Shown piece by piece: positions 35,171 to 45,957 of a DNA stretch of 64,000 bases. How positions within the stretch are numbered: the stretch's first letter is position 1; each line of letters opens with the position of its first letter. The translations under genes were made by a program, and so were the position numbers. The notes under the pieces are model-generated. The model was given only the letters and a program-made list of their open reading frames with translations, was not told the DNA's origin and ran no database searches. Source of the stretch: Sphingomonas sp. PP-CE-1G-424 (GTDB lineage Bacteria; Pseudomonadota; Alphaproteobacteria; Sphingomonadales; Sphingomonadaceae); NCBI RefSeq assembly GCF_004341085.1, contig NZ_SLXW01000004.1, positions 62,001 through 126,000 of the forward strand, in the 5' to 3' direction.

Positions 35171-35788
35171 ATGCGCACGTTAGTCATCGAAACATCCACC
35201 ACCGCCTGCTCGGTCGCCCTGATCGAAGACGGCGCCATCATCGCTCGCGCGCACGAAGTCGTCGGCCGCGGCCACGCCGAACGCCTGATCCCGATGATCG
35301 CCGAACTCCCTAACGGAGGCCGAGCGGACCGCATAATAGTGGATTGCGGCCCCGGCAGCTTCACCGGCGTCCGCGTCGGGATCGCCGCCGCGCGTGGCCT
35401 CGCGCTCGGCTGGGGCGCGGACATCGCCGGCTTTTCCTCGCTTCCGCTGATCGCCGCCGCCGGTTTCGCCAACCGCTTAACCGACGATATTGCGGTGATC
35501 ATGGAAGGCGGGCATGGCGAGGTCTTCATGCAAGCGTTCTCCGCCGATCTGTCGCCGCGATCCGACATGGTATCGCTGAAGCCCGACGCCGCGCTCGCCG
35601 CGCTGGCAGGACGGCGCGCAGTCGGCAACGGCATCCGCTGGCTCGCCGCACTCGACGACGGCTTGGACCTCACCGAAGCGCTGCCCGACGCAGCCTCCGC
35701 GATCCTGCTCCCCTCGGAACTAACTGCGCTCCAGCCAAGCCCGATCTACGGCCGCGCGCCCGACGCCAAGCCGTCGGTCCCGAAATAA
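35171..35788 (+). CDS. tsaB: tRNA threonylcarbamoyladenosine biosynthesis protein TsaB
   Basis: This 205-residue member of the ASKHA fold carries ETSTTACSVALIEDG at the start, the GPGSFTGVRVGIAAARGLA motif and the usual short C-terminal domain. TsaB holds TsaD in the complex that makes t6A37 in tRNAs decoding ANN codons. The rimI gene overlaps its stop by one base, a common arrangement. Confidence 0.94.
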   Translation: MRTLVIETSTTACSVALIEDGAIIARAHEVVGRGHAERLIPMIAELPNGGRADRIIVDCGPGSFTGVRVGIAAARGLALGWGADIAGFSSLPLIAAAGFANRLTDDIAVIMEGGHGEVFMQAFSADLSPRSDMVSLKPDAALAALAGRRAVGNGIRWLAALDDGLDLTEALPDAASAILLPSELTALQPSPIYGRAPDAKPSVPK

Positions 35789-36276
35789 TGGCCACCCGCC
35801 AGGCCGCCACGCGCACCGTCACGCTCCGCACCGGCGACGCGCGCGATCTCGCGATCGTCGACGCGCTGATGACCGACGCGTTCGACCCGCGTTACGGCGA
35901 GGCGTGGACGCGCAGCCAGTGCCTCGGCGTGCTCGCGCTGACCGGCGTCCACCTCACGATCGCCTTCGTCGACGACCTCCCCGCCGGTTTCACGATGACC
36001 CGGTCGGTCGCCGACGAAGCCGAACTGCTGCTGATCGCGGTCGCGCCAGACTATCGCCGCCGCGGCGTCGGCACGGCGCTGATCCGTGCGGCGATCGCCG
36101 ATTGCTCGGTCGGCGCTATCGCCAAGCTCCATCTCGAGGTCCGCGCCGGCAACGATGCGGTCAACCTGTACGACGCGCACGGCTTTACCAAGGTCGGCGA
36201 ACGCCGCGCCTACTACCGCGGCAAGACCGGCGTCGCGTATGACGCACATACATATTCGAAAGATATCAACAGCTAA
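35788..36276 (+). CDS. rimI: GNAT acetyltransferase RimI
   Basis: This 162-residue GNAT protein has the acetyl-CoA loop VAPDYRRRGVGTALI and the later VNLYDAHGFTKVGERRAYY. In bacteria RimI acetylates the N-terminal alanine of ribosomal protein S18, and its gene is often next to tsaB, as here. The start overlaps the tsaB stop (taATG). Broad-specificity N-terminal acetylation is also possible. Confidence 0.9.
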   Translation: MATRQAATRTVTLRTGDARDLAIVDALMTDAFDPRYGEAWTRSQCLGVLALTGVHLTIAFVDDLPAGFTMTRSVADEAELLLIAVAPDYRRRGVGTALIRAAIADCSVGAIAKLHLEVRAGNDAVNLYDAHGFTKVGERRAYYRGKTGVAYDAHTYSKDINS

Positions 36277-36282
36277 GGCTTA

Positions 36283-36308
36283 TTGCGAATCACTATCCCT
36301 TTTCGCAA
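36283..36308. promoter_or_regulatory. Inverted repeat upstream of fur (putative autoregulatory site)
   Basis: The arms TTGCGAA (36283-36289) and TTCGCAA (36302-36308) are perfect inverted copies separated by 12 bases, 43 bases before the fur start. Half-sites of this type also precede the TonB receptor at 587-601. Autoregulation by Fur is common. Confidence 0.45.
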
Positions 36309-36350
36309 CAGCGCGGAGGCCCTACATGGCACTCAACGAGGGAATGACAC

Positions 36351-36773
36351 ATGCCGCGCAAGATCGATCTGGAAGCACTCTGCAACGAGAAGGGCCTGCG
36401 CATCACCGAGCAGCGCCGCGTCATCGCGCGTGTGCTGTCCGAGGCGGACGACCATCCCGACGTCGAGAAGGTCTATGAGCGCGCCTCGCAGATCGACCCC
36501 GGCATCTCGATCGCGACCGTGTACCGCACGGTCCGGTTGTTCGAGGAAGCCGGCATTCTCGACCGCCACGATTTCGGCGACGGCCGCGCGCGCTACGAGC
36601 CCGCGCCCGAAGCACATCACGATCACTTGATCGACGTCGAGAGCGGCAAGGTGATCGAATTCGTCGACCCCGAACTAGAGCAGTTGCAGAAGGCGATCGC
36701 GGAAAAGCTCGGCTTCCGGCTGGTCGACCACCGCATGGAACTCTACGGCGTCGCGCTCACCCGCAAGGACTGA
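36351..36773 (+). CDS. fur: Fur-family metal-responsive repressor
   Basis: This 140-residue Fur protein has the winged helix (GLRITEQRRVIARVL, then SIATVYRTVRLFEEAGI) and the metal-sensing stretch EAHHDHLIDVESGKVIEF. It lacks the CxxC structural-zinc pairs of E. coli Fur, as is usual in alphaproteobacteria, where the protein may respond to iron or manganese (Fur/Mur). It probably controls iron genes such as the TonB receptor at 647. A palindrome lies upstream. Confidence 0.92.
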   Translation: MPRKIDLEALCNEKGLRITEQRRVIARVLSEADDHPDVEKVYERASQIDPGISIATVYRTVRLFEEAGILDRHDFGDGRARYEPAPEAHHDHLIDVESGKVIEFVDPELEQLQKAIAEKLGFRLVDHRMELYGVALTRKD

Positions 36774-36777
36774 CGCG

Positions 36778-37491
36778 ATCGGCCGAATCCGCTTTGGCGC
36801 GCGGCTGGCGGCGCTGCTGCTGGCGCTGGTCCTGGCGTTGCCGTTGCATGGCATGTGGCGGTTGTTCGGGCGAAAATCGCCGTGGCCGCCGCGGTTCCTG
36901 GGGCTGGTCTCGCGCATAGTCGGCGCCCGCCCCCGCGTCGTCGGCACGCCGCTTCGCCATGACGTCGTCTTCGTTTCGAACCATCTGAGCTGGATCGACA
37001 TCCTGCTCCTGTCGGGCGCGACCGGCACCGCGTTCGTGGCCAAATCGGAACTCCGCTCCGCGCCACTGGTCGGCTGGCTCTGCACGCTCAACCACACCAT
37101 CTTCGTGTCGCGCGCGGATCGCATGGCGGTGACCGACCAGATCGCGCAGATCCGCGATACGCTGGCCGCGGACTGGCCCGTGACGCTGTTTCCTGAGGGG
37201 ACGACGGGTGACGGCGTTACTCTGCTGCCGTTCAAGGCGGCGTTGCTGGCCGCGTTGGACCCGCCGCCGCCCGGCGTGAAGGTCCAGCCCGTCCGGATCG
37301 ATTACGGCGCGGCGACGAGCGAATTGGCGTGGGTCGGCGACGAGCCCGGCCAACATCACGCCGCGCGCGTTCTGAAGCGCAAGGGCAGTTTCGTCGCGAC
37401 GCTGCACTTCGCCGAGCCGTTCGATCCCTTGGGATACGGCGACCGCAAAGCGATAGCCGCAGAAGCCCGCCGCCGCATGGAAGCGCTGTAA
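36778..37491 (+). CDS. plsC: 1-acyl-sn-glycerol-3-phosphate acyltransferase (PlsC), unusual start
   Basis: This enzyme has the HX4D acyltransferase motif in SNHLSWIDIL and the FPEGTT motif, and makes phosphatidic acid at the membrane. The frame is open without a standard start until a TTG at 36838, but that codon would cut off a hydrophobic N-terminal helix (LAALLLALVLALPL). An AAGGA ribosome site at 36765-36769 lies 8 bases before an ATC codon at 36778, giving about 237 residues, the normal PlsC length. The true start is therefore possibly ATC; the conservative start is 36838. It follows fur by 4 bases. Confidence 0.85.
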   Translation: MGRIRFGARLAALLLALVLALPLHGMWRLFGRKSPWPPRFLGLVSRIVGARPRVVGTPLRHDVVFVSNHLSWIDILLLSGATGTAFVAKSELRSAPLVGWLCTLNHTIFVSRADRMAVTDQIAQIRDTLAADWPVTLFPEGTTGDGVTLLPFKAALLAALDPPPPGVKVQPVRIDYGAATSELAWVGDEPGQHHAARVLKRKGSFVATLHFAEPFDPLGYGDRKAIAAEARRRMEAL

Positions 37492-37509
37492 GCCGCGAGC
37501 AAAGACTGT

Positions 37510-37564
37510 TTGCCCGCGAAGGCGAGGACCCAGACTGGACTCCCGCCCTCGCGGGAGAACAAGG
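37510..37564. repeat. REP hairpin, family F1
   Basis: The hairpin arms tgcccgcgaaggcgagga and tcccgccctcgcggga flank a cccagactgg-type centre. It is followed after 33 bases by a family F2 REPIN, an arrangement repeated at 49212-49413. Confidence 0.8.
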
Positions 37565-37597
37565 GGGGAAGCTCCCACCCATCCTCAAACTCGAGCA

Positions 37598-37701
37598 CCA
37601 CCCCGGCGAAGGCCGGGGCCCAATTGGGGGACAGTGCTAACGGAGGTTCGCGCGTCGTTACTGCGGCTTTGCCAATTGGGCGCCGGCCTGCGCCGGGGTG
37701 G
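37598..37701. repeat. REPIN, family F2
   Basis: It carries core ccccggcgaaggccggggcc with caattggg, and an inverted copy ending gcgccggggtggg. It lies between plsC and the convergent acyl-CoA ligase. Confidence 0.85.
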
Positions 37702-37732
37702 GGGAGCTACCAGTCGAGGCAACCTCCAAATC

Positions 37733-39520
37733 TCACCCCGAATACAAACCGTCCAGCCGCTCCCCATACGCCTGCTTCAAAACATGCCGCCGGATCTTCA
37801 AGCTCGGCGTCAGCTGCTCGTTCTCGATCGTGAACGGCCCGTCGGCCAGCACGAAGCGGCGGATCCGTTCGGTCACCGTCAGCTCCTTGTTCACCCGCTC
37901 GACCGCCGCGCCCAGCGCGGTACGGAACTCGCTGTTCTCCGCCAGCCGCGCGAAGCTGCACGCGTCGCCATTGCCCGCGCACCATTCCTGCGTCCATTCC
38001 GGGTCGGGCACGATCAGCGCCACCATGTACGGCCGCTTGTCGCCGGCGATCATCGCCTGCGCGATCTCGGGCTGGAGCGTCAGCATCCCCTCGACCTTCT
38101 GGGGCGCGACGTTCTCGCCCTTGTCGTTGATGATCAGGTCTTTCTTGCGGTCGGTGATGCGGATCCGGCCGCGGTCGTCGATCTCGCCGATGTCGCCGGT
38201 GTGGAGCCAGCCGTCCTTGAGCACCTTCGCGGTCTCGGCGTCGTTGCGCCAATAGCCGTGCATGACGAGTTCGCCGCGCACCAGGATCTCGCCGTCCTCG
38301 GCGATGCGCACCTCGGTATCCTTCAGCGCGGGGCCGACCGAGTCCATGCGGACGCCCGCCTTGGGGCGGTTGCACGAGATGACGGGGGCGGCTTCGGTCT
38401 GGCCATAGCCTTGCAGGAAGGTAAGGCCGAGCGCCTCGAAGAACAGGCCGACCTCGGGATTGAGCGGGGCACCGCCAGAGATCATCGCTTTCAGCCGGCC
38501 GCCAAATTTCTTCGAGATCTTCGGCTTGAAGAGGGTGGCGACGGCGGCCTGCATCGGGCGGTCGATCAGGCGGAGGCGACCGGCATAGCGCTTGCCGCCG
38601 ATGTCGAGCGCCTGCCGCAGCAGGTACGCGGACGCGCCGCCCTGTTTCTCGATCGTCTTCGAGATGCGCGTGCGGAGGACTTCGAACAGGCGGGGGACGA
38701 CGAACATGATCGTCGGGCGCGTTTCCTCGATGTTCGCGGCGAGCTTTTCGAGGCCTTCGGCGTAGTAGATCTGGCCGCCCAGCGAGATCGGGAAATGCTG
38801 GCCGCCGGTGTGTTCATAGGCGTGGCTCAGGGGCAGGAACGAGAGGAAGACCTCGTCGTCCCACCCGAAATCCTCCGAGATGACGCTCGCGCAGCCGGCG
38901 CAATTGTGGAGGATCGCGCCGTGGTGCTGCATCACGCCGCGCGGGGCGCCGCCGGTGCCGCTCGTGTAGATGATGCAGGCGAGGTCTTCGCGTTCGAAGT
39001 CGGCGCGGGCGGCGGCGGTCTCGGGCGCGGTCTGGTGCGCCGCGATCAGCGCGTGCCAGTTGTGGAAGTCGATCCCGGCGGGGACCTTCATGTCCTCGAA
39101 CCCGATCACGGTCTGCGCCTGGTTCGAGCGGATGACCGCCGGGAGCAGCGTCTTGGCGAGTTTCGCGGTAGAGACGATGATCGCGCAGGCGCCGGCGTTC
39201 TCGATGATGTGGAGGTGATCGCGTTCGGTGTTGGTGACGTAGGTCGGCACGGTGATGCACCCCGCCGCCATGATCGCGAGATCGCTCAGGCACCATTCGG
39301 GGCGGTTCTCGCTGACCAGCATTACGCGGTCGCCGCGTTTCAGGCCGATCGCGGTCAGCGCGGTCGCCAAGCTCGCGACCTGTCGCGCGGCGTCCGCCCA
39401 GCTGGTCGCGACCCAGGTCCCGCTCGTCTTGGTCCAGAGGAACGGCGCGTCGCCTTTCTCGGCGGCGCGCGCGAAGAACATCGTGACGAGGTTCGGGAAG
39501 CGTTCGAGCTGGCGGGCCAT
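37733..39520 (-). CDS. Long-chain fatty acid-CoA ligase (AMP-forming)
   Basis: This 595-residue ANL-superfamily enzyme has the AMP-binding motif YTSGTGGAPRGV, the A5-type GYGQTEAAP, and the C-terminal motif RIRITDRKKDLI. The start at 39520 has aggagag upstream; the frame runs into repeat DNA before it. It activates long-chain fatty acids to acyl-CoA for beta-oxidation or lipid synthesis. Substrate chain length is not determinable. It lies downstream of the ggt gene on the same strand with a REP hairpin between. Confidence 0.9.
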   Translation of the reverse strand: MARQLERFPNLVTMFFARAAEKGDAPFLWTKTSGTWVATSWADAARQVASLATALTAIGLKRGDRVMLVSENRPEWCLSDLAIMAAGCITVPTYVTNTERDHLHIIENAGACAIIVSTAKLAKTLLPAVIRSNQAQTVIGFEDMKVPAGIDFHNWHALIAAHQTAPETAAARADFEREDLACIIYTSGTGGAPRGVMQHHGAILHNCAGCASVISEDFGWDDEVFLSFLPLSHAYEHTGGQHFPISLGGQIYYAEGLEKLAANIEETRPTIMFVVPRLFEVLRTRISKTIEKQGGASAYLLRQALDIGGKRYAGRLRLIDRPMQAAVATLFKPKISKKFGGRLKAMISGGAPLNPEVGLFFEALGLTFLQGYGQTEAAPVISCNRPKAGVRMDSVGPALKDTEVRIAEDGEILVRGELVMHGYWRNDAETAKVLKDGWLHTGDIGEIDDRGRIRITDRKKDLIINDKGENVAPQKVEGMLTLQPEIAQAMIAGDKRPYMVALIVPDPEWTQEWCAGNGDACSFARLAENSEFRTALGAAVERVNKELTVTERIRRFVLADGPFTIENEQLTPSLKIRRHVLKQAYGERLDGLYSG

Positions 39521-39612
39521 TGTCTCTCCTGAACTGCGCTGCGAGCTTTTTGCCCTGGCGGGGATGCTCGATCTTTGGGGTGGTATAGCCCGTTGCACTC
39601 TCACGCTCCAAG

Positions 39613-39673
39613 CCTGTTTCCCCGCGAAGGCGGGGACCCAGACTGGACTCCCGCCTTTGCGGGAGAACAAGGA
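39613..39673. repeat. REP hairpin, family F1
   Basis: It contains cgcgaaggcggggaccca and a matching inverted arm with ctttgcgggaga, ending acaagg. It lies between the ggt stop and the ligase start. Confidence 0.8.
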
Positions 39674-39686
39674 AGGGGCGGGTGGT

Positions 39687-41423
39687 TTACTCCGGAGCGC
39701 GCTGGAGGGCGCCGACGCGCTGGATCTTGGTGACGGTACCGTCCTCCGCGATCGCGACGCCTTCGCTGCGCGGATCCGCTGCGCCGACCCATTTGCCGCC
39801 TACGCGCTCGATCGCGTTTGCCTTGAGGCCTAGCGCTGCGACCTGGACCGTCTCGCCTAGCGCTTGCAACGCGGGGACCATCGCCTCACGCTCCGTGCCC
39901 TTTTCGGCAGCAGCGACGTGGCCGGGCGCGTAGAGCAGTCCGAGTGCGATCGAGTCCTGTGCGGACAATTTCCAGTCGACCACGCCGATGATCGCCTTGG
40001 CCACCTGCGCGATGATCGTCGAGCCGCCTGCCGCGCCGACCGCAAGGCGCACCTTCCCGTCTGGGCCGTAGACGATCGTTGGCGACATCGAGCTGCGTGG
40101 GCGCTTGCCACCCTCGACGCGGTTGGCGACCAGTGCGCCGTCCTTGACAGGGACGATGTCGAAGTCGGTGAGCTGGTTGTTGAGGACGGTGCCGTCGACG
40201 GTGATGCCTGAGCCGAAATAGCCTTCTACGGTGGTGGTGACCTCGACGACGTTGCCCCGGGCGTCGACCGTCGCGATGTCGGTGGTGCCGGGGACTTCGC
40301 TGACCGGGGCGCGGGTGCGGGCAGGGGCGCCGGGGGGCGTGCCGGGAGCGACGTTTGCCATCGTCTTGGCGGGGGAGATTAGTGCGGAGCGCGACGCGAG
40401 ATACTTGGTGTCGAGCATGCCCTGCACCGGTACGCGGACGAAATCGGGATCGCCGACGTAGAGGTCGCGGTCGGCATAGGCGAGGCGCGAGGATTCGGCG
40501 AACAGGTGCCAGGCCTGCGCGCTATCCTTGCCGAGCTTGCCCATGTCGAAGCGTTCGAGCTGCTTAAGGATCATCAGCACGGTGATGCCGCCGGACGAGG
40601 GCGGGCCCATCCCACACACGCGATAAACGCGGTATTTGACGCAGACCGGCGGGCGCGACTTGGCGTCGTAGCTGGCGAGGTCGCCGAGCGTCATCTTCGA
40701 CGGATTCTGTGCGGCGGTGTTGACCGCGGTGACGATCTTCTGCGCCTCGGGACCGACGTAGAAGCTGTCGGGGCCCTGGGTGGCGATGCGCTGAAGGAGG
40801 GCCGCCTGCTGCGGGTTCTTGATGACCGCGCCGATCGCGATCGGCGAGCCGTCGGGCGCGGAGAAGAGTTTGCGCGTCTCGGGTGTGATGTGGTCGCCAT
40901 AGGCGGTCATGCCGTTGACGAGGCGGGGGGAGGCCTGGAAGCCGTTGGTCGCGAGCCGGATCGCGGGGGCGAACAGTTGCGCCCAGGGGAGCTTGCCCGA
41001 CGCGCGGTGCGCGAGCGCCATGCCGCGGAGTGCGCCGGGGATGCCGACGCTGCGGCCGCCGGGAACTGCGTCCGAATGGCTGAGCGGGGTGCCGTCGGGG
41101 GCGTAGAACCAGCGGGCATCGGCGGCCGTGGGGGCGGTCTCGCGCGCGTCGATCGTGCTGAGCGCACCGCCGGCCGCGTGAGAAATCCAGAAGCTGCCGC
41201 CGCCGATGCCGGAGCTTTGTGGTTCGACGACGTTGAGGGCTAGCATCGTCGCGATGGCGGCGTCGGTGGCGCTGCCGCCGGCGCGAAGGATCTCGACGCC
41301 GGCGGCGGCTGCGCGGGGGTCTGCGGCGCTGACCATGCCCTGGTCTTTTGCCGGGGCGGGTTGGCGTGCCTCTACGGTGGCTGCGGGGACGAGGAGGGCG
41401 AGCGCTAGGAGAGAGGTCTTCAT
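39687..41423 (-). CDS. ggt: Gamma-glutamyltransferase (glutathione hydrolase)
   Basis: This 578-residue Ntn hydrolase has a signal peptide (MKTSLLALALLVPAA to about residue 20). The autoprocessing site precedes a threonine nucleophile in PGTTDIATVD, the family pattern for the small-subunit start, and downstream stretches YFGSGITVDGTVLNNQL and KRPRSSMSPTIV are typical. It is cleaved into two subunits and acts in the periplasm on glutathione and other gamma-glutamyl compounds. The start at 41423 lacks a clear ribosome site; the frame continues 36 bases upstream. Confidence 0.93.
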   Translation of the reverse strand: MKTSLLALALLVPAATVEARQPAPAKDQGMVSAADPRAAAAGVEILRAGGSATDAAIATMLALNVVEPQSSGIGGGSFWISHAAGGALSTIDARETAPTAADARWFYAPDGTPLSHSDAVPGGRSVGIPGALRGMALAHRASGKLPWAQLFAPAIRLATNGFQASPRLVNGMTAYGDHITPETRKLFSAPDGSPIAIGAVIKNPQQAALLQRIATQGPDSFYVGPEAQKIVTAVNTAAQNPSKMTLGDLASYDAKSRPPVCVKYRVYRVCGMGPPSSGGITVLMILKQLERFDMGKLGKDSAQAWHLFAESSRLAYADRDLYVGDPDFVRVPVQGMLDTKYLASRSALISPAKTMANVAPGTPPGAPARTRAPVSEVPGTTDIATVDARGNVVEVTTTVEGYFGSGITVDGTVLNNQLTDFDIVPVKDGALVANRVEGGKRPRSSMSPTIVYGPDGKVRLAVGAAGGSTIIAQVAKAIIGVVDWKLSAQDSIALGLLYAPGHVAAAEKGTEREAMVPALQALGETVQVAALGLKANAIERVGGKWVGAADPRSEGVAIAEDGTVTKIQRVGALQRAPE

Positions 41424-41477
41424 CGCGGGCGAGCGTAGCGTGGTTCGAATATGAGGCAAGCGGTTAGCCCCATCCGT

Positions 41478-41562
41478 CCGTCATCCTGGGCTCGACCCAG
41501 GATCCAGAGCCACGAAGGCCGAAGTGTGAGGCTCTGGATCCCAGCGTTCGCTGGGATGACGG
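41478..41562. repeat. REPIN, family F4
   Basis: The left arm contains tcatcctgggctcgacccag and the right arm ends gcgttcgctgggatgacgg, with gatccagagcc / ggctctggatc pairing in the middle. It lies between the ggt start and the pyrD stop. The same element recurs at 63761-63845. Confidence 0.85.
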
Positions 41563-41569
41563 GAGAAGG

Positions 41570-42601
<1,032 letters not shown>

Positions 42602-42661
42602 GCGCGCTCTTAGGCATATCGGCTGGGGTGGCCAAACCCTTCTTCCGTCACCCCACATTCT

Positions 42662-42745
42662 CCGTCACCCCAGCGAAAGCTGAGGTATCCTTGTTCAAGC
42701 CACCTGCTCCGAACCGGGAGACCCCAGCTTTCGCTGGGGTGACGG
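42662..42745. repeat. REPIN related to family F4
   Basis: The left arm ccgtcaccccagcgaaagct and the right arm ending agctttcgctggggtgacgg are inverted copies about 40 bases apart, in the divergent gap before the SUF regulator. Confidence 0.8.
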
Positions 42746-42860
42746 ATTGGGGGAGGGACGGTGCTAAAAGGGGGCGGGGGGCGACCAGAAATGCGCCCCC
42801 AGTTGCGAGTCGTTAGCACCCCTGGCCGGGTTGACGATGCACTGCACAAAGCCCATTTGA

Positions 42861-42887
42861 CCAATCGGATCATATCGGTCCGATTGG
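42861..42887. promoter_or_regulatory. 9-bp palindrome upstream of the SUF regulator
   Basis: The arms CCAATCGGA (42861-42869) and TCCGATTGG (42879-42887) are perfect inverted copies with 9 bases between, 14 bases before the Rrf2 gene start. This is a natural position for the Rrf2 regulator to bind and repress its own operon. Confidence 0.55.
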
Positions 42888-42901
42888 ACTCCGAAGCCAC
42901 C

Positions 42902-43330
42902 ATGCGTCTTTCCAGCCTAGCCGACTATGCGGTCGTGATGATGAGCGCCGCGGCGCGTCATTGCGGCGGTATCGCGCGGCTGAACGCGACGCTGCTCAGC
43001 GAGGAGACCGGCGTGCCGCTGCCGACCGTGCAGAAGCTTGTGAGCCGGCTGTCCGCCGCGGGGCTGATCGAGAGCACGCGCGGCACTGGCGGCGGCTTCC
43101 GCCTGTCGCGACCGCCCGCGATGATCTCGCTCGCCGACATCATCGAGGCGGTCGAGGGACCGATCGCGCTGACCTCGTGCGTCGATGGCGCATCGCAGGA
43201 TTGCTGTGTCGAGCAGACGTGCAAGGTGAAGCCGCACTGGAACGCCGTCAACGGCGCGGTCCGCGGTGCGCTTGCCGGCGTGTCGCTCGCCAGCCTCTCG
43301 CAAACCCCGGTTTTACAGGCGCCCGCATGA
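42902..43330 (+). CDS. SUF operon Rrf2-family transcriptional regulator
   Basis: This 142-residue Rrf2-family protein has a winged helix ([18 protein letters not shown], then [19 protein letters not shown], and [13 protein letters not shown]) and three cysteines ([13 protein letters not shown]) placed as for a 2Fe-2S cluster, like IscR or SufR. It likely senses cluster status and represses sufB-sufA. The start at 42902 lies 14 bases after a palindrome. Downstream is a family F6 repeat and sufB. Confidence 0.9.
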   Translation: MRLSSLADYAVVMMSAAARHCGGIARLNATLLSEETGVPLPTVQKLVSRLSAAGLIESTRGTGGGFRLSRPPAMISLADIIEAVEGPIALTSCVDGASQDCCVEQTCKVKPHWNAVNGAVRGALAGVSLASLSQTPVLQAPA

Positions 43331-43357
43331 CCTCGCGCGCAGCTTACCCCTTCCTTC

Positions 43358-43415
43358 GCGATCTCTGCGCCTCTGCGCGCAAAAGTACTTGTTCGCGCCG
43401 AGACGCAGAGATCGC
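43358..43415. repeat. Inverted repeat, family F6-like
   Basis: GCGATCTCTGCG (43358-43369) pairs exactly with CGCAGAGATCGC (43404-43415). The intervening DNA resembles the cgcctttgcgcc-type core of the 16681-16824 repeat. It lies between the regulator and sufB, so it forms part of the sufB leader if transcribed from the regulator promoter. Confidence 0.7.
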
Positions 43416-43451
43416 CGAGTTTTTAGAGAGCCGCGCCGCGGCGGAGATGGA

Positions 43452-44945
43452 ATGATGGCTACCCGGAACGCAGAGGCCTATGCCGCCGCGAACAAGACGT
43501 ACGAGTGGGGTTTCTCCTCGGACATCGAACAGGAATTTGCGCCCAAGGGCCTGTCGGAAGACACGGTGCGCTTCATTTCCGCCAAGAAGGGCGAGCCGCA
43601 GTGGATGCTCGACTGGCGGCTCAAGGCGTTCGCGTTGTGGCAGACGATGGAGGCACCCGACTGGTCGAAGCTCAACGTGCCCCCGATCGATTACCAGGAC
43701 GCGTATTATTACGCGGAGCCCAAGGCGAAGCCGAAGCTCGGGTCGCTCGACGAGGTCGATCCGGAGATCCTGCGTGTCTACGAGAAGCTCGGCATTCCAA
43801 TCGGCGAGCAGAAGATGCTGGCCGGCGTGGTCGAGGATCCGCTGAACGAGGACGGCACGCCTAAGCGTCGCGTCGCGGTCGATGCGGTGTTCGACAGCGT
43901 CTCGGTCGCGACCACGTTCCGCAAGGAGCTCGAGGCTGCGGGCGTGATCTTCCGCTCGATCTCCGAGGCGATAAAGGAATATCCCGAGCTCGTGCGGAAG
44001 TGGCTCGGCAAGGTCGTGCCGCAGCGCGACAATTACTTCGCGACGCTGAACTCGGCGGTCTTCTCCGACGGCACGTTCGTCTACATCCCGGAGGGCGTCC
44101 GCTGCCCGATGGAGCTGTCGACGTATTTCCGCATCAACGCGGAGAATACCGGGCAGTTTGAACGCACGCTGATCGTCGCGGACAAGGGGTCGTACGTCTC
44201 GTATCTCGAAGGCTGCACTGCGCCGATGCGCGACGAGAATCAGCTGCATGCTGCCGTGGTCGAACTGGTCGTGCTCGACGATGCCGAGATCAAGTATTCG
44301 ACCGTGCAGAACTGGTATCCGGGCGACGAGAACGGCGTCGGCGGGATCTACAACTTCGTCACCAAGCGTGCATTATGCCAGGGCAAGAACTCGAAGGTGT
44401 CTTGGACTCAGGTCGAGACCGGTAGCGCGATCACGTGGAAATACCCCTCGTGCGTGCTGCTCGGCGATGGCTCGATCGGCGAGTTCTATTCGGTCGCGGT
44501 GACGAACAATCGCCAGCAGGCCGATACCGGCACGAAGATGATCCACCTCGGCAAGAACACGCGATCCACGATCGTGTCGAAGGGGATTTCGGCGGGGCGT
44601 TCGGACAACACCTATCGCGGGCTGGTGCGCGTCGCGCCGACCGCGGAGGGCGTGCGGAACTTTACCCAGTGCGACAGCCTGCTGCTCGGCGACCAGTGCG
44701 GCGCGCATACCGTGCCGTATATCGAGGTCCGCAACCCGTCCGCGCAGATCGAGCACGAGGCGACGACGTCGAAGATTTCCGAGGACCAGCTGTTCTACGC
44801 GATGTCGCGCGGGCTGGACCAGGAGGCGGCGGTGGCGCTGATCGTGAATGGCTTTGCGCGGGAAGTGCTGCAGCAGCTGCCGATGGAGTTCGCGGTGGAA
44901 GCGCAGAAGCTGCTGGGGATCAGCCTTGAGGGGTCGGTGGGGTAG
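43452..44945 (+). CDS. sufB: Fe-S cluster scaffold SufB
   Basis: This 497-residue SufB has the conserved [26 protein letters not shown] and the C-terminal stretch [18 protein letters not shown], with the cluster-relevant cysteine in the latter. It is the scaffold of the SufBCD complex. Two adjacent ATG codons (43452, 43455) both have ggag upstream. The stop overlaps the next gene by one base. Confidence 0.96.
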   Translation: MMATRNAEAYAAANKTYEWGFSSDIEQEFAPKGLSEDTVRFISAKKGEPQWMLDWRLKAFALWQTMEAPDWSKLNVPPIDYQDAYYYAEPKAKPKLGSLDEVDPEILRVYEKLGIPIGEQKMLAGVVEDPLNEDGTPKRRVAVDAVFDSVSVATTFRKELEAAGVIFRSISEAIKEYPELVRKWLGKVVPQRDNYFATLNSAVFSDGTFVYIPEGVRCPMELSTYFRINAENTGQFERTLIVADKGSYVSYLEGCTAPMRDENQLHAAVVELVVLDDAEIKYSTVQNWYPGDENGVGGIYNFVTKRALCQGKNSKVSWTQVETGSAITWKYPSCVLLGDGSIGEFYSVAVTNNRQQADTGTKMIHLGKNTRSTIVSKGISAGRSDNTYRGLVRVAPTAEGVRNFTQCDSLLLGDQCGAHTVPYIEVRNPSAQIEHEATTSKISEDQLFYAMSRGLDQEAAVALIVNGFAREVLQQLPMEFAVEAQKLLGISLEGSVG

Positions 44946-45213
44946 TGGACGCCGCACGACCTCGGCGAGCGCGGCGGCGCTTGCGAGGCTACTTTCTTGG
45001 TAGCGGAGTCGTGCTGGCATTTCTTTATCTGATCGCAGCCGCCTTTATCATCCGTCTGTTTGGCATCGAGATGACGCACTACGTGGCGACTTTGATGATG
45101 GCCACTGGGGTAATGTTGGGCGGAACCTACGCAATTATCATGTTTGTATGGCTCGCAGCACACGTCGTCAGGCGGTTGGTAAAGCGACAGCCAATCGGAG
45201 AAATCGAAGTCTA

Positions 45214-45214
<1 letters not shown>
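44945..45214 (+). CDS. Small two-helix membrane protein between sufB and sufC
   Basis: This 89-residue protein starts with a basic segment (ARPRRARRRLRG), then two hydrophobic helices at about residues 18-40 and 46-70, and ends basic (VVRRLVKRQPIG). No known family is recognised. Its GTG start overlaps the sufB stop and its stop overlaps the sufC start by one base, so it is translated within the operon. Its base composition looks less GC-rich than that of its neighbours. Possible roles include membrane anchoring of the Suf complex; this is speculative. Confidence 0.7.
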
Positions 45215-45953
<739 letters not shown>

Positions 45954-45957
<4 letters not shown>

